Part shown: piece by piece, positions 42,101-53,914 of the stretch
Position numbering within the stretch: position 1 is the stretch's first letter
How the letters are laid out: each line of letters starts with the position of its first letter
From: Frankia casuarinae
Lineage (GTDB): Bacteria; Actinomycetota; Actinomycetes; Frankiales; Frankiaceae
Direction of reading: 5' to 3'
NCBI RefSeq assembly: GCF_000013345.1
Contig: NC_007777.1
Span: forward strand, 2,852,001 to 2,916,000
DNA length: 64,000 bases
Made by a program: the position numbers and the translations under genes
The notes under the pieces: generated by a model
What the model was told of the DNA's origin: nothing
Databases searched by the model: none
The model's input: the letters and a program-made list of their open reading frames with translations, nothing else

Positions 42101-45100
42101 ATTGACAGCGACGCCCAGACGCTCCAGGTCGATCCCGGCCGGCACGACGACGAGCATCGCCTGCGAGAACCGGTCCAGCCCCGCCACTCCGGCCCGCCGG
42201 ACCAACCCACACATGGCAGGAGTCAGCGGCACCTCACCGATACCGACATCAGCGGGCACAACCTCGGCAAGACTGCTCTGAGCCACCACAGCCAACCCGG
42301 CCGGCGTCTTGTACTCGAACACATCCTGCGCACTGACCACCACACCCGCCCGCCGAGCCCGCGCCACCAACTGCATCGACATAATCGAATCACCACCAAG
42401 ATCGAAGAAACTGTCCTCGACCCCGACCCGCTCCAACCGCAACACCTCCGCAAACAAACCACACAACACCTCCTCCACCGCGGTACGCGGCGAACGACCC
42501 CCCACCCGACCCGCGAAATCCGGAACCGGCAACGCACCCCGATCCACCTTCCCCTGACCAGTCAACGGCAACCCAGACAACACCACCACCACCGCCGGCA
42601 CCATATACTCCGGCAACAAACCCGCCACAAAGTCGCGGATCTGGACGGTGTCGAGCGCCTCCCCCTCGGAGGCGACGACATAGGCGACCAACCGTTTCTG
42701 CCCCGGCTCATCCTCACGCACCACCACCACACACCGCCCCACCCCCGGATACAACCCCAACACCGCCTCCACCTCACCCAACTCAATCCGAAAACCACGA
42801 ACCTTCACCTGCCCATCCACCCGACCGGCGAACACCAACTGCCCCTCCCCCGTCCACCGCCCCAAATCCCCCGTCCGATACATCCGCTCCCCAGACCCGG
42901 AAAACGGACACGCCACAAACCGCTCCCCCGTCAACCCAGGCCGGCCAAAATACCCACGCGCCAACCCCACACCCGCCACATACAACTCACCCGTCACCCC
43001 CGGCGGCACCGGCTGCAAAAACCGATCCAACACAAACACCCGGGTGTTATCCATCGGACGGCCAATCGGCACCACCGAGGCAACCTCATCCCCCGGCCGC
43101 ACCTCAAACACCGTCGCACACACCGTCACCTCCGTCGGCCCATACAACTGCCGCACCACCACCCCCGGACACGCCTCCACCACCCGCACCACCGCCGCCG
43201 CACTCACCACATCCCCACCCGTCACCACCTCACGCACCCCCACAAAACACCCCGGCGCCTCCTCCGCCACCGCCGCAAACAACCCCGCCGTCACATGCAC
43301 CACCGTCGGCCCAAAATCCGAAATCAACCCCTTCAGCACCCCAGCGTCGACCCGCCCGGCCGGCGCCACCACCACCTGACCCCCCGACAACAACGCCACC
43401 CACAACTCCCACGTCGACGCGTCAAACGCATGCGACGCATGAAACAACACCCGCCCATGAACCTCCCGCGACCAACACCGATCCGCCGCCAACCCGACCA
43501 CACCCGCATGCGTCACCGCCACACCCTTCGGCACCCCCGTCGACCCCGACGTATACATCACATACGCCACATCATCCGCACCCACCCGCACCGCCGGCGG
43601 CCCACACTCCCCCTCCCCATCCACCCAGCCACCCGCCCACACCACCCCGACAGACCCCGGCAGATCAGGCGCCCAGTCGTCGGCCACCACCACCCGCACC
43701 CCCGCCTCAGCCAGCACCCGCCCCACCCGCACCACCGGCCACTCCACATCCACCGGCACATACGCCGCCCCCACCTTCACCACCCCCACCAACACCGCCA
43801 CCAACTCCACCGACCGCTCCATCACCACCCCAACCCGATCACCAGACCGCACCCCAGCCGCCACCAAATCCCGCGCCACCCGATTCGCCGCCACCTCCAA
43901 CTCCCCATACGTCACCCGCACACCCCCCGACACCACCGCCACCACATCCCGCCCCGCAGCCACCCACCCCCCAAACACCCCCGGCAACGTCCCCACCCCA
44001 ACCCCAACCCCAGTGTCATTCCACTCCTCCACCACCCGCACCCACTCAGCCGCACCCAACACCGGCACCCGACCCACCAACACCCCCGGATCCGCCGCCA
44101 CAGCCTCCAGGATCCGTACCAACCAGCGCCCGAAGCCCTCGACCTGGTCGGGCTCGAACACGTCCGGGCGGTAGGTCAGCCGCAGCCGCAGGTCCGTGGC
44201 ACCCGGGATGACCGCGAGCGTCAGCGGATAGTGCGTCGAGTCACGCCCCCCGGCCGGGGTGATCCGCAGCGTGTCGTCGGGCCCGGACCCGGGCTCGGGC
44301 CCAGCATCCGGGTCGAAGGGATAGTTCTCGTAGGCCACCAGCGTGTCGAAGGTCGCGCCCGCACCGGCCAACCGCTGGATCTCGGCCAGCCCCAGGTACT
44401 GGTGGGCGATCAGAGCCGACTGCCGGTCCTGCAACGCGGTCAGCATCTCGATGACGGGCCGGTTCGGGTCCAGCGGCACCCGCACCGGCACCGTGTTGAC
44501 GAACAGCCCCAGCATGTCCTCCACCCCGGGCAGCTCGGGCGGACGACCCGCGACGACCGCACCGAACACCACATCGCGCTGCCCCGCCAACCGACTGACC
44601 AGCATCGCCCACGCCCCCTGCACGACCGTGTTCAGCGTCAGGTCGTGCTCCCTGGCCAGGGCGCGCAGGGCCGCGATCAGTTCGGGGCCCGCAGAGGCCA
44701 TGACCCGGCCCGGCGCCACCGGAAGCCGGGCCGGGTCGCCCGGCGCGACCAGGGTCGGTTCCGTCGTGCCGGCCAGCTCCCGCTGCCAGGCCTCGCGCGC
44801 CGCGTGCCGGTCCTGGCGGCCTAGCCAGGCCAGATACTCCCCGTACGGCGTGACCGGTGGCAGTCCGATCGGGTCACCGCCGGCCGCATAGATGGTGGAC
44901 AACTCACGCAGCAGGACCGGCAGCGACCAACCATCCATCAGGATGTGATGGTTGGTGATCACCAGGCGGTGGTGTCGTGCGCCGAACCGGATCACCAGGA
45001 ACCGCAGCAGCGGGGGCACCGCGGGGTCGAAGGCACGGGCCAGCTCGGCGGCGGCCAGCCGGTCGGCCTCCGCCTCGGCTTCGGCCGAAGGCAGCGCCGA

Positions 45101-48100
45101 CACGTCCGCCTCACGCCATGGCAGCGCGACCCGATCGGCGATCACCTGGACCGGCTGCTCCAGGCCGGCGAGGTGCCGGAATCCGGCGCGCAGGTTGGGA
45201 TGCCGGTCCAGCAGCGCCTGGCCCGCAGCCCGCAGTACAGCGGTGTCCAGCGGGCCGAGCAGGTTCAGCAGGCCCTGCCCCGAGTAGGCGTCCAGCGCCT
45301 GCTCGCCGAGCATGGCGTGGAACAGCAGGCCCTCCTGCAGGGGCGACAGCGGCCACACCTCGGCCAAGCCGGGCTGCGCAGCCTCCAGCTCGGTCACGTG
45401 CCCCTGGGCCAGCGGGACCAGTGGGAAGTCCGACGGGCTGTGCCCGCCCGCACCAGGCCGCGCGGCGTGCGCGGCCAAGCCGGTCAGCATCGCCACCCAG
45501 CCCTCGGCCAACTCCCGCACGGCGGACTCGGCCAACAACTCCCCCGGCCAGGAGAACATCAGGCTCAGCTCGGGGCCGTCCGCGCCGTCACGGACGACTC
45601 CGCCTGCTTCCAGGATGTGGGCGGCGGGCATCCGCTCGTCCATGTCCCCGCCGAGCGCCACCGGCTGCCACTCCTGCCGCCCGGAACCGGTGGTGAACCT
45701 GCCCAGGTAGTTGAAGCCGATCTGCGGGGTCGGCAGCGCCGCCAACGCCGGCCGCGTAGCGGGATTCAGATAACGCAACAGCCCGAAACCCAGACCATCA
45801 CCGGGCACCGCCCGCACCTGCTCCTTGACCCTCTTCAACACCACACCAGCCGCGTCACCACCGGCCCGCACATCGACAAAGTCCACCTCACCCGGCTCCA
45901 ACCTCACCGGATAAACACTGGTAAACCAACCCACCGTCCGCGACAGGTCGACCCCATCGGCCAGCGGCTCCCGGCCATGACCCTCCACATCCACCAGGAC
46001 CGAACCAACCCCCCCACGCCACTCCACCACCGCAGCCGCCAACCCAGCCAGCAACACATCATTAACCCCGGCATGAAACAGCCTGGGCACCACCGTCAAC
46101 AACGCCGCCGTCACCTCCAGGGACACCGAAAACGACAGCTGCCGCATACTCGACGCCACATCACGGGCCGGATCAAGCGGCCGGTCACCCAACAGGACGT
46201 CATCACCGGTAAGAATCCGCTGCCACACAGGCAGTTCCGCCACCCGAACCGGATCCTGCGCCTGAGCCCGAGCCAGCAGAGCCCAACGACGAAACGCCGT
46301 CCCCACCGGCTCCAACTCCACCCCACCACCAGCCACACAAGCCGCATAAGCCGCCGCCAAATCCGGCAACAGAATCCGCCAGGACACCCCGTCCACCACC
46401 AGATGATGAACAACCAGCAACAGCCGCCCGGAAACCCCCACCCCCCGATCCAGCCACACCACCTGAACCATCACCCCCGACACCGGATCCAACCGGCCCG
46501 CCGCCGCGCGTTCCTGATCCCGCAGGACACCGGTGAGTCCGTCGTCGTCCAGGCCCACCGCGTCAACCCGGCGCACCAGCGCACCGGAGTCGGCGTCGGC
46601 CGGGTCGACGGCGGGGATGTCGAAGCGCCACGTGGCGGGGTCGTGGTCGTCGGGACGGACCAGCCGGGCCCGCAGCACGTCGTGGTGGTTCACCAGGGCT
46701 TTGAGGACGACGGCCAGCCTGGCCAAGTCGAGTTCGGCGGGGACGGCCACCGAGACCGACTGCGAGAACCGGTCCAGCCCCGCCACTCCGGCCCGCCGGG
46801 CCACCCACTGCATGGCGGGAGTCAGCGGCACCTCACCGATACCGACATCAGCGGGCACAACCTCGGCAAGACTGCTCTGAGCCACCACAGCCAACCCGGC
46901 CGGCGTCTTGTACTCGAACACATCCTGCGCACTGACCACCACACCCGCCCGCCGAGCCCGCGCCACCAACTGCATCGACATAATCGAATCACCACCAAGA
47001 TCGAAGAAACTGTCCTCGACCCCGACCCGCTCCAACCGCAACACCCCCGCAAACAAACCACACAACACCTCCTCCACCGCGGTACGCGGCGAACGACCCC
47101 CCACCCGACCCGCGAAATCCGGAACCGGCAACGCACCCCGATCCACCTTCCCCTGACCAGTCAACGGCAACCCAGACAACACCACCACCACCGCCGGCAC
47201 CATATACTCCGGCAACAAACCCGCCACAAAGTCGCGGATCTGGACGGTGTCGAGCGCCTCCCCCTCGGAGGCGACGACATAGGCGACCAACCGTTTCTGC
47301 CCCGGCTCATCCTCACGCACCACCACCACACACCGCCCCACCCCCGGATACAACCCCAACACCGCCTCCACCTCACCCAACTCAATCCGAAAACCACGAA
47401 CCTTCACCTGCCCATCCACCCGACCGGCGAACACCAACTGCCCCTCCCCCGTCCACCGCCCCAAATCCCCCGTCCGATACATCCGCTCCCCAGACCCGGA
47501 AAACGGACACGCCACAAACCGCTCCCCCGTCAACCCAGGCCGGCCAAAATACCCACGCGCCAACCCCACACCCGCCACATACAACTCACCCGTCACCCCC
47601 GGCGGCACCGGCTGCAAAAACCGATCCAACACAAACACCCGGGTGTTATCCATCGGACGGCCAATCGGCACCACCGAGGCAACCTCATCCCCCGGCCGCA
47701 CCTCAAACACCGTCGCACACACCGTCACCTCCGTCGGCCCATACAACTGCCGCACCACCACCCCCGGACACGCCTCCACCACCCGCACCACCGCCGCCGC
47801 ACTCACCACATCCCCACCCGTCACCACCTCACGCACCCCCACAAAACACCCCGGCGCCTCCTCCGCCACCGCCGCAAACAACCCCGCCGTCACATGCACC
47901 ACCGTCGGCCCAAAATCCGAAATCAACCCCTTCAGCACCCCAGCGTCGACCCGCCCGGCCGGCGCCACCACCACCTGACCCCCCGACAACAACGCCACCC
48001 ACAACTCCCACGTCGACGCGTCAAACGCATGCGACGCATGAAACAACACCCGCCCATGAACCTCCCGCGACCAACACCGATCCGCCGCCAACCCGACCAC

Positions 48101-49969
48101 ACCCGCATGCGTCACCGCCACACCCTTCGGCACCCCCGTCGACCCCGACGTATACATCACATACGCCACATCATCCGCACCCACCCGCACCGCCGGCGGC
48201 CCACACTCCCCCTCCCCATCCACCCAGCCACCCGCCCACACCACCCCGACAGACCCCGGCAGATCAGACACCCCCACATCAGCCACCACCACCCGCACCC
48301 CCGCCTCAGCCAGCACCCGCCCCACCCGCACCACCGGCCACTCCACATCCACCGGCACATACGCCGCCCCCACCTTCACCACCCCCACCAACACCGCCAC
48401 CAACTCCACCGACCGCTCCATCACCACCCCAACCCGATCACCAGACCGCACCCCAGCCGCCACCAAATCCCGCGCCACCCGATTCGCCGCCACCTCCAAC
48501 TCCCCATACGTCACCCGCACACCCCCCGACACCACCGCCACCACATCCCGCCCCGCAGCCACCCACCCCCCAAACACCCCCGGCAACGTCCCCACCCCAA
48601 CCCCAACCCCAGTGTCATTCCACTCCTCCACCACCCGCACCCACTCAGCCGCACCCAACACCGGCACCCGACCCACCAACACCCCCGGATCCGCCGCCAC
48701 AGCCTCCAGCAGCTCCACCAGCGACCGGGCGAAGCCTTCGGCCGCCTCACGCGAGAAGACGTCCGGCCGGTGCGTCATGCGGAAGCCGAGCCGCTCGTCG
48801 GGCAGCACGGTGAGGCTGAGCGGGTAGTGAGTCGCCTCAAGCCCGCCCACCGCCTGACTGATCTTGAGACCGTCCTCGCCCGGAGCCCGCCCGGGCGAAT
48901 CGGAGGGGTAGCTCTCGTAGGCGAACAGCGTGTCGAAGGTCGCCCCCGCACCGGCCAGCCGCTGGATCTCGGCCAGCCCCAGGTACTGGTGAGCGATCAG
49001 AGCCGACTGCCGGTCCTGCAGGGCCGCCAGCATCGAGGTCACCGGCTGGTTCGGGTCCAGCGACACCCGCACCGGCACCGTGTTGACGAACAGCCCCAGC
49101 ATGTCCTCCACACCGGGCAGCTCGGGCGGACGGCCGGCCACCATCGCCCCCAACACCACATCCGAGCGCCCGGCCAACCGGCTGACCAGCATCGCCCATA
49201 CGCCCTGGATCAGGGTGTTCAACGTCAGCCCATGACCGCGGGCCAGGCCGCGCAGCGCCGCCGTCAGCTCCTCACTCACCGAGAAGCGCACCCGACCGGG
49301 TTCCGGCGAGGCCTGCGCCGGATCGACCGCAGCGACGAGTGTCGGCCCGTCGACCCCGGCCAGCTCCTCCTGCCACGCCGTACGGGCCTGTTCCCGATCC
49401 TGCTGCCCCAGCCAGGCCAGGTGATCCCGGTAGGGCCTCACCGGCGGCAGCCCGTTCAGTCGCCCACCGCTCCGGTACACGGCGAACAGCTCACGCAGCA
49501 GCACCGACAGCGACCAGCCATCCAGCAGGATGTGGTGGACGGTGATCACCAATCGATGCCGCCGCGCGCCGAACCGGATCAGCAGGAAGCGCAGCAACGG
49601 CGGCGCCGCCGGGTCAAACCGGCGGCCGTGCTCCTCGGCCGTCGCCTCGCCGGCCCGCGCCTGTGCCGTGGCTTCCGGCAGCCCCGACAAGTCCGTCTCC
49701 GACCAGGGCAGCTCCACCTGCCTGGCAATCACCTGTACCGGCTGGTCCAGCGCCGCGGGCTGCCGGAACCCGGCCCGCAGGTTGGCATGCCGGTCCAGCA
49801 GCCGCTGGCCGGACTGCCGCAGGATCGCGGCGTCGAGCGGACCCTCGATGTCCAGTACGGCCTGCAACGCGTAGACGTCGGAGCCCTGCTCGTCATACAG
49901 GGCGTGGAAGAGAAGCCCTTCCTGCAACGGCGACAGCGGCCACAGATCCTCTATCTCCAACTGAGCCAC
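36149..49969 (-). CDS. NRPS1, three-module synthetase (C-A-T-E x3)
   Basis: A 4,606-residue synthetase of three complete C-A-T-E modules. Rough residues: C1 8-450, A1 465-975, T1 995, E1 1055-1513; C2 1541-1985, A2 2000-2510, T2 2528, E2 2590-3045; C3 3075-3515, A3 3530-4030, T3 4051, E3 4110-4580. All E domains keep [11 protein letters not shown]1 and A2 read DAWHVGLVCK (Hpg-like); A3 reads DLTKVGEVGK (Asn). The expected output is D-Hpg, D-Hpg, D-Asn. I chose the GTG at 49969, with GAGAGGAG about 7 bases upstream; the open frame continues upstream into the ABC transporter gene with no motif. C1 is of the D-donor style, so the protein before it should end in an E domain; that protein is not in the window. 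Confidence 0.95.
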   Translation of the reverse strand: MAQLEIEDLWPLSPLQEGLLFHALYDEQGSDVYALQAVLDIEGPLDAAILRQSGQRLLDRHANLRAGFRQPAALDQPVQVIARQVELPWSETDLSGLPEATAQARAGEATAEEHGRRFDPAAPPLLRFLLIRFGARRHRLVITVHHILLDGWSLSVLLRELFAVYRSGGRLNGLPPVRPYRDHLAWLGQQDREQARTAWQEELAGVDGPTLVAAVDPAQASPEPGRVRFSVSEELTAALRGLARGHGLTLNTLIQGVWAMLVSRLAGRSDVVLGAMVAGRPPELPGVEDMLGLFVNTVPVRVSLDPNQPVTSMLAALQDRQSALIAHQYLGLAEIQRLAGAGATFDTLFAYESYPSDSPGRAPGEDGLKISQAVGGLEATHYPLSLTVLPDERLGFRMTHRPDVFSREAAEGFARSLVELLEAVAADPGVLVGRVPVLGAAEWVRVVEEWNDTGVGVGVGTLPGVFGGWVAAGRDVVAVVSGGVRVTYGELEVAANRVARDLVAAGVRSGDRVGVVMERSVELVAVLVGVVKVGAAYVPVDVEWPVVRVGRVLAEAGVRVVVADVGVSDLPGSVGVVWAGGWVDGEGECGPPAVRVGADDVAYVMYTSGSTGVPKGVAVTHAGVVGLAADRCWSREVHGRVLFHASHAFDASTWELWVALLSGGQVVVAPAGRVDAGVLKGLISDFGPTVVHVTAGLFAAVAEEAPGCFVGVREVVTGGDVVSAAAVVRVVEACPGVVVRQLYGPTEVTVCATVFEVRPGDEVASVVPIGRPMDNTRVFVLDRFLQPVPPGVTGELYVAGVGLARGYFGRPGLTGERFVACPFSGSGERMYRTGDLGRWTGEGQLVFAGRVDGQVKVRGFRIELGEVEAVLGLYPGVGRCVVVVREDEPGQKRLVAYVVASEGEALDTVQIRDFVAGLLPEYMVPAVVVVLSGLPLTGQGKVDRGALPVPDFAGRVGGRSPRTAVEEVLCGLFAGVLRLERVGVEDSFFDLGGDSIMSMQLVARARRAGVVVSAQDVFEYKTPAGLAVVAQSSLAEVVPADVGIGEVPLTPAMQWVARRAGVAGLDRFSQSVSVAVPAELDLARLAVVLKALVNHHDVLRARLVRPDDHDPATWRFDIPAVDPADADSGALVRRVDAVGLDDDGLTGVLRDQERAAAGRLDPVSGVMVQVVWLDRGVGVSGRLLLVVHHLVVDGVSWRILLPDLAAAYAACVAGGGVELEPVGTAFRRWALLARAQAQDPVRVAELPVWQRILTGDDVLLGDRPLDPARDVASSMRQLSFSVSLEVTAALLTVVPRLFHAGVNDVLLAGLAAAVVEWRGGVGSVLVDVEGHGREPLADGVDLSRTVGWFTSVYPVRLEPGEVDFVDVRAGGDAAGVVLKRVKEQVRAVPGDGLGFGLLRYLNPATRPALAALPTPQIGFNYLGRFTTGSGRQEWQPVALGGDMDERMPAAHILEAGGVVRDGADGPELSLMFSWPGELLAESAVRELAEGWVAMLTGLAAHAARPGAGGHSPSDFPLVPLAQGHVTELEAAQPGLAEVWPLSPLQEGLLFHAMLGEQALDAYSGQGLLNLLGPLDTAVLRAAGQALLDRHPNLRAGFRHLAGLEQPVQVIADRVALPWREADVSALPSAEAEAEADRLAAAELARAFDPAVPPLLRFLVIRFGARHHRLVITNHHILMDGWSLPVLLRELSTIYAAGGDPIGLPPVTPYGEYLAWLGRQDRHAAREAWQRELAGTTEPTLVAPGDPARLPVAPGRVMASAGPELIAALRALAREHDLTLNTVVQGAWAMLVSRLAGQRDVVFGAVVAGRPPELPGVEDMLGLFVNTVPVRVPLDPNRPVIEMLTALQDRQSALIAHQYLGLAEIQRLAGAGATFDTLVAYENYPFDPDAGPEPGSGPDDTLRITPAGGRDSTHYPLTLAVIPGATDLRLRLTYRPDVFEPDQVEGFGRWLVRILEAVAADPGVLVGRVPVLGAAEWVRVVEEWNDTGVGVGVGTLPGVFGGWVAAGRDVVAVVSGGVRVTYGELEVAANRVARDLVAAGVRSGDRVGVVMERSVELVAVLVGVVKVGAAYVPVDVEWPVVRVGRVLAEAGVRVVVADDWAPDLPGSVGVVWAGGWVDGEGECGPPAVRVGADDVAYVMYTSGSTGVPKGVAVTHAGVVGLAADRCWSREVHGRVLFHASHAFDASTWELWVALLSGGQVVVAPAGRVDAGVLKGLISDFGPTVVHVTAGLFAAVAEEAPGCFVGVREVVTGGDVVSAAAVVRVVEACPGVVVRQLYGPTEVTVCATVFEVRPGDEVASVVPIGRPMDNTRVFVLDRFLQPVPPGVTGELYVAGVGLARGYFGRPGLTGERFVACPFSGSGERMYRTGDLGRWTGEGQLVFAGRVDGQVKVRGFRIELGEVEAVLGLYPGVGRCVVVVREDEPGQKRLVAYVVASEGEALDTVQIRDFVAGLLPEYMVPAVVVVLSGLPLTGQGKVDRGALPVPDFAGRVGGRSPRTAVEEVLCGLFAEVLRLERVGVEDSFFDLGGDSIMSMQLVARARRAGVVVSAQDVFEYKTPAGLAVVAQSSLAEVVPADVGIGEVPLTPAMCGLVRRAGVAGLDRFSQAMLVVVPAGIDLERLGVAVNALVDHHDVLRARLVCPDERDSATWKLDVPPAGEGAGGLVRRVDAVGLAEAPLTELIKVQQRAAAGRLDPVSGVMVQVVWLDRGVGVSGRLLLVVHHLVVDGVSWRILLPDLAAAYAACVAGGGVELEPVGTAFRRWALLARAQAQDPVRVAELPVWQRILTGDDVLLGDRPLDPARDVASSMRQLSFSVSLEVTAALLTVVPRLFHAGVNDVLLAGLAAAVVEWRGGVGSVLVDVEGHGREPLADGVDLSRTVGWFTSVYPVRLEPGEVDFVDVRAGGDAAGVVLKRVKEQVRAVPGDGLGFGLLRYLNPATRPALAALPTPQIGFNYLGRFATGAGDVAEPAGWQQIGLGGNADERMPASHVLSAGAVVRDGVGGPELSISLSWPGELLAESVVRELGEGWVAMLGGLAAHAARPGAGGHSPSDFPLVLLDQGQVAELEAAQPGLAEVWPLAPLQEGLLFHAVFDEGAVDVYSGQHVLDLEGSLDAGVLRAAGQALLDRHSNLRAGFHQVAGLDQAVQVIPGTVTLPWREVDLSVLAGDVGLVEADRLAAEELERRFDPAVPPLLRFLLIRLGARHHRLVITNHHILLDGWSLPILKRELFQVYRFGGGVAGLPPVTSYGGYLAWLGRQDRQVAREVWRAELAGVDEPTLVAEADPAREPVVPEVLQIRADRELTAALRELARRHGLTLNTVLQGAWALLVSRLAGRRDVVFGAVVAGRPPELPGVENMLGLFINTLPVRVPLDPAQPVVEMLADLQGRQSELMPHQYLGLTEIQRLAGPGATFDTLVAYESFPVDPSGPADGRGLAVAPAGGRDATHYPLTLAVSPGGDQLGLRLSYRPDLYDLNAARELLNWLVRILAVIAADGGVLVGRVGVLGEVERARLVGEWNATGAVVPGVTLPGLFEARVVVSSGALAVVDGDVRLSYGELEAAANRLAWHLIAGGVGPGGIVAVVVPRSVDLVVAVLAVLKAGAAYLPVDPDYPASRVGFMVDDAGPVAVVCTVATEGLLPEHSAFRVVVDEAGTAGVVAARPATVPGRLRPLSVADPAYVMYTSGSTGVPKGVVVSHRSVVNYLAHVGERYPSVAGGSLLHSSVAFDLTVTALFGPLLSGGCVFVGELAAGSGERLLVKVTPSHLRLLAESGVSVGAGHLVVGGEQLTGEMLAVWRGRHPAAVVVNEYGPTEATVGCLEYRVEPGEVVSRGVVPIGRPIRNARVFVLDSFLQPVPSGVVGELYVAGVGVARGYLNRPGLTAERFVACPFGGGRMYRTGDLVRWSGAGQLVYVGRVDSQVKVRGYRIEPGEVEVVLAGCPGVGQVAVVVREDLPGQRRLVAYVVPAGGVAVDTAGIRGFAAARLPEYMVPAVVVVLPVLPLTVNGKVDRVALPVPDFADRVGGREPRTAVEEVLCGLFAEVLHLERVGVEDSFFDLGGDSIVSMQLVARARRVGVVITPRQVFECRTPAALAVVAGEGAGGGGPEDVGVGEVPFTPVMHRMAGHAGLAGLAGRYSQSVLAVVPAGLDQDHLNTAVQAVLDHHDALRARLVCPDEHDTASWRLDIPAAGSVGAVGSVAGELVRRVEAVGLDDDELAELAAVQGRAAAERLDPRAGVMVQVVWLDRGRELPGRVLLVAHHLVVDGVSWRVLVPDLAAAYRAVAAGSPVELDPVGTSFRRWALLAAAQAQDRAAELPRWERMLAVEEPLIGGRPLDPDRDVAADMRRVSRSVPSEVTAELLTSVPAAFHAGINDVLLAGFTVAVNEWRGTSGPVLVDVEGHGREPLAEGVDLSRTVGWFTEIHPVRLDPGSTDFARIRAGGDAAGQAVKQVKEQLRAVPGDGLGYGLLRYLNPDTRPVLAALPTPQIGFNYMGRFTVAPRAQGDEQADWWQLGLGGDTGTLPASYALEAGGVVRDGPAGAELTVLLSWPGDLFDEARVAALAEGWVATLTGLAEHAARPEAGGHTPSDFPLLAMAQGELDVVAAELTRNTHERRAR
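41110..44123 (-). repeat. Hpg A-T-E homogenised block, copy 4 (NRPS1 module 2)
   Basis: Shares 41110-41910 (E-domain C-terminal half) with 45700-46500 at offset 4,590, and 42172-44110 with 46771-48709 at offset 4,599. The interval 41911-42171 differs from module 1 but matches NRPS2, so the E domain is a mosaic. Confidence 0.93.
45700..48709 (-). repeat. Hpg A-T-E homogenised block, copy 5 (NRPS1 module 1)
   Basis: Same blocks as copy 4. A single base change near 47047 turns the otherwise invariant GLFAEVL of the pre-carrier region into GLFAGVL. The E-domain N-terminal half (about 46501-46770) is unlike the other copies. Confidence 0.93.
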
Positions 49970-50015
49970 CGTGCTTCTCCTCTCGAGTTCCGCGAAGGTG
50001 TCAGCAAGAAGGACG

Positions 50016-51932
50016 TCAGGCGCCGACCCTGTCGTCGACCGAGTCCGTCGCCTGCCCGGCGAACTGGGTGAAGTACAACTCCGCATAGAGCCCGCCCGCC
50101 GCCAGCAGATCTTCGTGCGAGCCCTGCTCGCGGACACCGCCCGCGTCGATCACCAGGATCTGGTCGGCCTCCCGGATGGTCGACAGCCGGTGCGCGATCA
50201 CCAGAGAGGTACGGCCTGCCAGCGCGCTCTTCAGGGCCCGTTGGACGGCGGCTTCGGACTCGGAGTCCAGGTGAGCGGTGGCCTCGTCGAGCACCACGAT
50301 CGACGGCGCCTTCAGCAGCAGCCGGGCCAGCGCCAGCCGCTGCTTCTCACCGCCGGACAGCCGGTAGCCGCGATCCCCGACGACGGTGTCCAGGCCGTGC
50401 GGCAGCGCGGAGATCAGATTCCAGATCTGCGCGCCCTGGCACGCCCGCACGATCTCCTCGTCGGTCGCGTCAGGCTTGGCATACGCCAGGTTCCGCCCGA
50501 TGGTGTCGTGGAACATGTGCGCGTCCTGGGTCACCACCCCGACCGTGTCACGCAGTGATTTCAGCGTGAGGTCCCGCAGGTCGTGACCATCGATCCAGAC
50601 TGTCCCAGCGATCGGGTCATACAACCGGGAGACCAGATGGGTGATCGTGCTCTTCCCGGCGCCCGAGTGGCCGACCAGCGCGGTGAGCTTTCCCGCCGGA
50701 GCCCGGAAGCTGATCCGATCCAGCACCATCGCGGTGCTCCCGGTGCGCTCGGCGGACGGCAGCGCGATCGATTCGAGCGAGGCGAGTGACACCTCGTCGG
50801 CGGTTGGGTAGCGGAACGACACCTCGTCGAACTCGATCTCCGGCGCGGCCGACGAGGCGGACGGCAGCGCGATCGCGCCGGGGCGTTCGGCGACGAGCGG
50901 CCGCAGGTCGAGCACCTCGAAGACCCGGTCGAAGCTCACCAGCGCGGTCAGCACGTTGAGCTGGATGTTGGAGAGCTGGTTGATCGGGCCGTACAGCCGG
51001 TTGAGCAGGACCGCGAAGGCGGCAAGGGTGCCGAGCTGGAAGTCGTCGTGGATGACCAGAACACCGCCGATGCCATAGACCGCCGCGGTGGCGAGCGAGG
51101 CCACCATCGTCATCGCGACGAAAAACACCCGCCCATAGACGGCGGTCCGCACGTTGATATCGCGGACCCGCGCCGCCCGGTCCTCGAACTGCCTGCTCTC
51201 GGTCTCGGGCTCGCCGTAAAGCTTGACGAGGATCGCGCCCGCCACGTTGAAGCGCTCGTTCATCATCGTGCTCATCTCGGCATTGAGCTGCATGCCCTCC
51301 CGGGCATACCGCTGCAGCCTGCGGCCGACGACCCGGGCCGGCAGCATGAAGCACGGGACGAGCGCGAGCACGACTATCGTCACGACCCATGACAGGTAGA
51401 ACATCGTGACTATCACCAGGACCAGCGACAGCGCGCTGGACACCAACACAGTCAGCAACTGCGACATCGCCTGCTGCGCCTCGATCACGTCGGTGTTCAG
51501 CCGGCTGACCAGCGAGCCGGTCTGCGCCCGAGTGAAGAAGGCGATCGGCTGCCGCTGCACGTGGGCGAAGACCCGGGTCCGCAGATCATAGATTATCTGC
51601 TCGCCAAATCGCGCGGAGAGCATCCGCTGAGCGATTCCCAGAAAGGCATCCAGAAGGGCGAGTGCCGCGACGACCGAGGCGACTACGACGACCAGCCTGG
51701 TGTTCTCCTTCAAAATGCCGTCGTCGATGAGGAACTTGAGTAGCAGTGGATTGGCCGCAATACTCGCGGCCTCGAGTGACCCGGCTGCCAGCAGCAGCAC
51801 CAGGCGCCACCGATAAGGCTTGGCATAAGGCAGGATCCGGCGCATTGTACCCGGCCTGATCTGCTGCCGGGTAATCGGTCGGTCACCACCCACCCCGCGG
51901 ATCATCATGGGGCCCGGAGCTCCGAGCGTCAT
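50016..51932 (-). CDS. ABC transporter, fused membrane and ATPase domains (peptide exporter)
   Basis: A 638-residue type IV ABC exporter half-transporter, probably a homodimer in the membrane that exports the peptide. The N-terminal ~330 residues hold the six-helix membrane domain (for example [19 protein letters not shown] and [19 protein letters not shown]). The ATPase follows with Walker [10 protein letters not shown], signature [15 protein letters not shown], Walker B IVVLDEAT and switch His in VIAHRLST. I chose the ATG at 51932 (GGAGG 6 bases upstream) over a GTG at 51950. It sits 46 bp before NRPS1 and has a 114-bp leader containing a motif shared with the mbtH upstream region. Single ABC exporters of this type are usual in glycopeptide and ramoplanin-like clusters. 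Confidence 0.93.
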   Translation of the reverse strand: MTLGAPGPMMIRGVGGDRPITRQQIRPGTMRRILPYAKPYRWRLVLLLAAGSLEAASIAANPLLLKFLIDDGILKENTRLVVVVASVVAALALLDAFLGIAQRMLSARFGEQIIYDLRTRVFAHVQRQPIAFFTRAQTGSLVSRLNTDVIEAQQAMSQLLTVLVSSALSLVLVIVTMFYLSWVVTIVVLALVPCFMLPARVVGRRLQRYAREGMQLNAEMSTMMNERFNVAGAILVKLYGEPETESRQFEDRAARVRDINVRTAVYGRVFFVAMTMVASLATAAVYGIGGVLVIHDDFQLGTLAAFAVLLNRLYGPINQLSNIQLNVLTALVSFDRVFEVLDLRPLVAERPGAIALPSASSAAPEIEFDEVSFRYPTADEVSLASLESIALPSAERTGSTAMVLDRISFRAPAGKLTALVGHSGAGKSTITHLVSRLYDPIAGTVWIDGHDLRDLTLKSLRDTVGVVTQDAHMFHDTIGRNLAYAKPDATDEEIVRACQGAQIWNLISALPHGLDTVVGDRGYRLSGGEKQRLALARLLLKAPSIVVLDEATAHLDSESEAAVQRALKSALAGRTSLVIAHRLSTIREADQILVIDAGGVREQGSHEDLLAAGGLYAELYFTQFAGQATDSVDDRVGA

Positions 51933-52013
51933 CACCGACCTCCTAAACACGGGACCCGAAGTAGTGGCCGCGGTATCGGTTCAACCGTACCTAGCGGAGT
52001 TTGCGGCAACCAC

Positions 52014-52028
52014 TGTCCAACTGCCGAA
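52014..52028 (+). promoter_or_regulatory. Shared motif upstream of the ABC transporter (candidate StrR-type site)
   Basis: TGTCCAACTGCCGAA at 52014-52028 matches, with one difference, the minus-strand sequence at 7374-7360 upstream of mbtH. GTCCAACTG resembles half-sites of StrR/Bbr-type regulators, and such a regulator is encoded at 55969-57015. The second half-site is poor, so this is a candidate only. Confidence 0.4.
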
Positions 52029-52046
52029 AACTCACGGTGAGCCGTA

Positions 52047-53093
52047 TCAGTGCCCAATGAGGCCGGGATGGATGTCGGCCAGCGAAGGTGTGCCGGTGAG
52101 GGTCATCGCGTCGGTGAGTTCCTCGATGAGAATGCCCAGCACATGAGCTGCGCCTTCCTGCCCGCCGACCGCCAGGCCATGGAGGACTGGCCGACCCACG
52201 AGCACCGCGGCGGCCCCCACCGCCAGGCAGGCCAGCACGTCCCGGCCCCGCCGGATGCCACCATCGACCAGGACCGGGCAACTGCCCGCCACCGCCGCCA
52301 CGATCTCCGGGAGTACCTCGAAGGTCGCGGGGACACCGTCAAGCTGGCGGCCCCCGTGGTTGGAGACCACGATGCCGTCCACCCCCGCACGTACCGCCCG
52401 TTCCGCGTCCGAGGCCGTCAGGATGCCCTTGACCAGCAGCGGCAACGAGCTGATCGACCGCAGCCAGTCGATCACCGACCAGTCCAGGGTCGGGTCGAGC
52501 TCGGCGCTGGCGTGCGCGGCGGGCGAGGAGAAGCCATCCCCGTCGAGGTTGACCGGCATGATACCCGGAGGCAGCCGGAAGTCGTTGCGCACGTCGCGCA
52601 GCCGGCGGCCAAGCCGGGGCGCGTCAACGGTGAGGACCAGCGCATTCATGCCCGCCCGCTCCCCGTGTTCGATCAGCCGCTGCGTCCGGAAGCGGTCACG
52701 GAAGCAGTACACCTGGAGCCACAGCGGGGAGCCTGCGGCCGAGACCAGCTCCTCGAAGCGGCGCCCGGCCATGGTGGAGACGACGACGGGCATCCCGACC
52801 GAGGTGGCGGCCCGCACCGTGGCCAGTTCCCCATCTGGGTGAGCCAGCGTGTGGAAGGCCATCGGGGCGACAGCCAGCGGCGCCGCCCACCGGTCACCGA
52901 AGATCCTGGTGGCGATGTCGGGGTCGGACGCGCCGCGCAGCACGGTTGGCCGCAGCCGGACGTCGTCGAATGCCGCCATGTTAGCCGTGAGCGTCCGTTC
53001 CTCCCCGGCGCCGCCCGCGCAGAAGTCCCAGACCAGACGGTCCAGCCGGGCGCGGGCCAGGTTCTCGTAGTCGCCGAGCGTCAACGCGGTCAT
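52047..53093 (-). CDS. hmo: 4-hydroxymandelate oxidase (FMN-dependent)
   Basis: A 348-residue FMN-dependent alpha-hydroxy-acid oxidase that turns 4-hydroxymandelate into 4-hydroxyphenylglyoxylate, the substrate of the Hpg aminotransferase. Family signs are APMAFHTLAHPDGE, TVDAPRLGRRLRDVRN (flavin-site region), LLVKGILTASDA (Lys) and the active-site SNHGGRQLDG, then VLVDGGIRRGRDVL. I prefer the ATG at 53093, with GGAGG 5 bases upstream. A GTG at 53111 that overlaps the chorismate mutase stop (GTGA) is also possible and adds six residues. Confidence 0.93.
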   Translation of the reverse strand: MTALTLGDYENLARARLDRLVWDFCAGGAGEERTLTANMAAFDDVRLRPTVLRGASDPDIATRIFGDRWAAPLAVAPMAFHTLAHPDGELATVRAATSVGMPVVVSTMAGRRFEELVSAAGSPLWLQVYCFRDRFRTQRLIEHGERAGMNALVLTVDAPRLGRRLRDVRNDFRLPPGIMPVNLDGDGFSSPAAHASAELDPTLDWSVIDWLRSISSLPLLVKGILTASDAERAVRAGVDGIVVSNHGGRQLDGVPATFEVLPEIVAAVAGSCPVLVDGGIRRGRDVLACLAVGAAAVLVGRPVLHGLAVGGQEGAAHVLGILIEELTDAMTLTGTPSLADIHPGLIGH

Positions 53094-53107
53094 CCCAGCC
53101 TCCGAGA

Positions 53108-53470
53108 TCACTGCGCCAGATCAGGGCGCAGCGCGCTCGCGCCGCGCAGATACACATGCCTGATCGGCGGGCGCGCCCCGTCGACCTCCACATGCGCCAT
53201 CAGCCGTACGACGCGCGGCAGCGCCCCGGGCACACCGATCTCGCTGGCGCAGATCATCGGTACCGTGTGAAAACCAGCCTTCCTGGCGGCCAGCGCGGGG
53301 AACTCGGCGTCCAGATCCGAGGTCGCGGTGAACAGCACACTGATCACGTCGTCGGTCACCAGCCCGTTGCGGATGAGCATCTCGGTGACCAGCTCGACCG
53401 TCGCCTCGAAGATGTCCTCTCGCGCGTTCGCCCCGACCTGCGTGGCACCGCGGATCGCTCGCACAGTCAT
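53108..53470 (-). CDS. aroH: Chorismate mutase, AroH type
   Basis: A 120-residue monofunctional AroH-fold chorismate mutase that converts chorismate to prephenate. Motifs are RAIRGATQVGAN at the N-terminus (Arg near the active site), FTATSDLDAEFPA, and the C-terminal RHVYLRGASALRPDL. It feeds the prephenate dehydrogenase in the same cluster and so raises Hpg precursor supply. It is coupled to the hydroxymandelate oxidase gene. The ATG at 53470 has only a weak ribosome-binding site (GCGGGG). Confidence 0.93.
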   Translation of the reverse strand: MTVRAIRGATQVGANAREDIFEATVELVTEMLIRNGLVTDDVISVLFTATSDLDAEFPALAARKAGFHTVPMICASEIGVPGALPRVVRLMAHVEVDGARPPIRHVYLRGASALRPDLAQ

Positions 53471-53643
53471 ACCCCGCAGCGTCGCTCGGATCCAGACTCA
53501 CAACAATGGCGTCCAGCAATTTTCCGCCAGCGCCATCGGATGCCTTTTCGACAGTCGGCAAGAACGGTTAGAGCGATATAATCGTTCACGGGAGCGCTCC
53601 GTGGCCCAGCGACGGAAACGGACCTCCTGAAAGAGCCCCGAAT
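53471..53643. other. Intergenic region upstream of aroH
   Basis: There is no convincing gene here. A TATAAT hexamer lies at 53577-53582 on the plus strand, but no matching -35 box is seen at a normal spacing. This stretch probably holds the promoter for the aroH-hmo-ABC-NRPS operon on the minus strand, which I cannot place exactly. Confidence 0.4.
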
Positions 53644-53668
53644 ATCGGTTCGAATCCGATTCCGGGTA
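53644..53668 (+). other. tRNA 3'-end-like fragment (T-arm plus acceptor strand)
   Basis: ATCGG-TTCGAAT-CCGAT forms a perfect 5-bp T-stem with a canonical seven-base T-loop, followed by seven acceptor-like bases and a discriminator-like A. No matching 5' acceptor, D-arm or anticodon arm could be built upstream, so this is at most a fragment, such as an old attachment-site core. Chance occurrence is quite possible. Confidence 0.25.
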
Positions 53669-53847
53669 CTCTGCATCTTCTCTTCACCCGGGTTATACCC
53701 ACGGTGGCTGACGGCACGCGGCCGATGTGGTTGCCCGACCCGGCACGGAGCCGGGCCGTGGAACTGGCACAAGGCCGTAGAACTGGCACGCACCAGCGGC
53801 GCCATCTTACTGGGCTGACATCCACAGAACCAACCGGCCCACACAGA

Positions 53848-53887
53848 CAACCGGCCCACACATGGTGGACCATGTGTGGGCCGGTTG
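53848..53887 (-). terminator. Strong hairpin downstream of the halogenase gene
   Basis: Perfect 19-base arms (53848-53866 and 53869-53887) with a 2-base loop lie 28 bp past the halogenase stop. A second partial copy of the left arm occurs at 53831-53845. A short CTTTT follows on the plus-strand side only, so the terminator may work in both directions. It separates the halogenase transcript from the aroH operon. Confidence 0.85.
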
Positions 53888-53914
53888 CTTTTGGACGCGA
53901 CCGGTACGGCCGGC

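Noticed and set aside
53571-53590. Plus-strand promoter with TATAAT at 53577
   Set aside because: No -35 element at suitable spacing and no gene follows on the plus strand.
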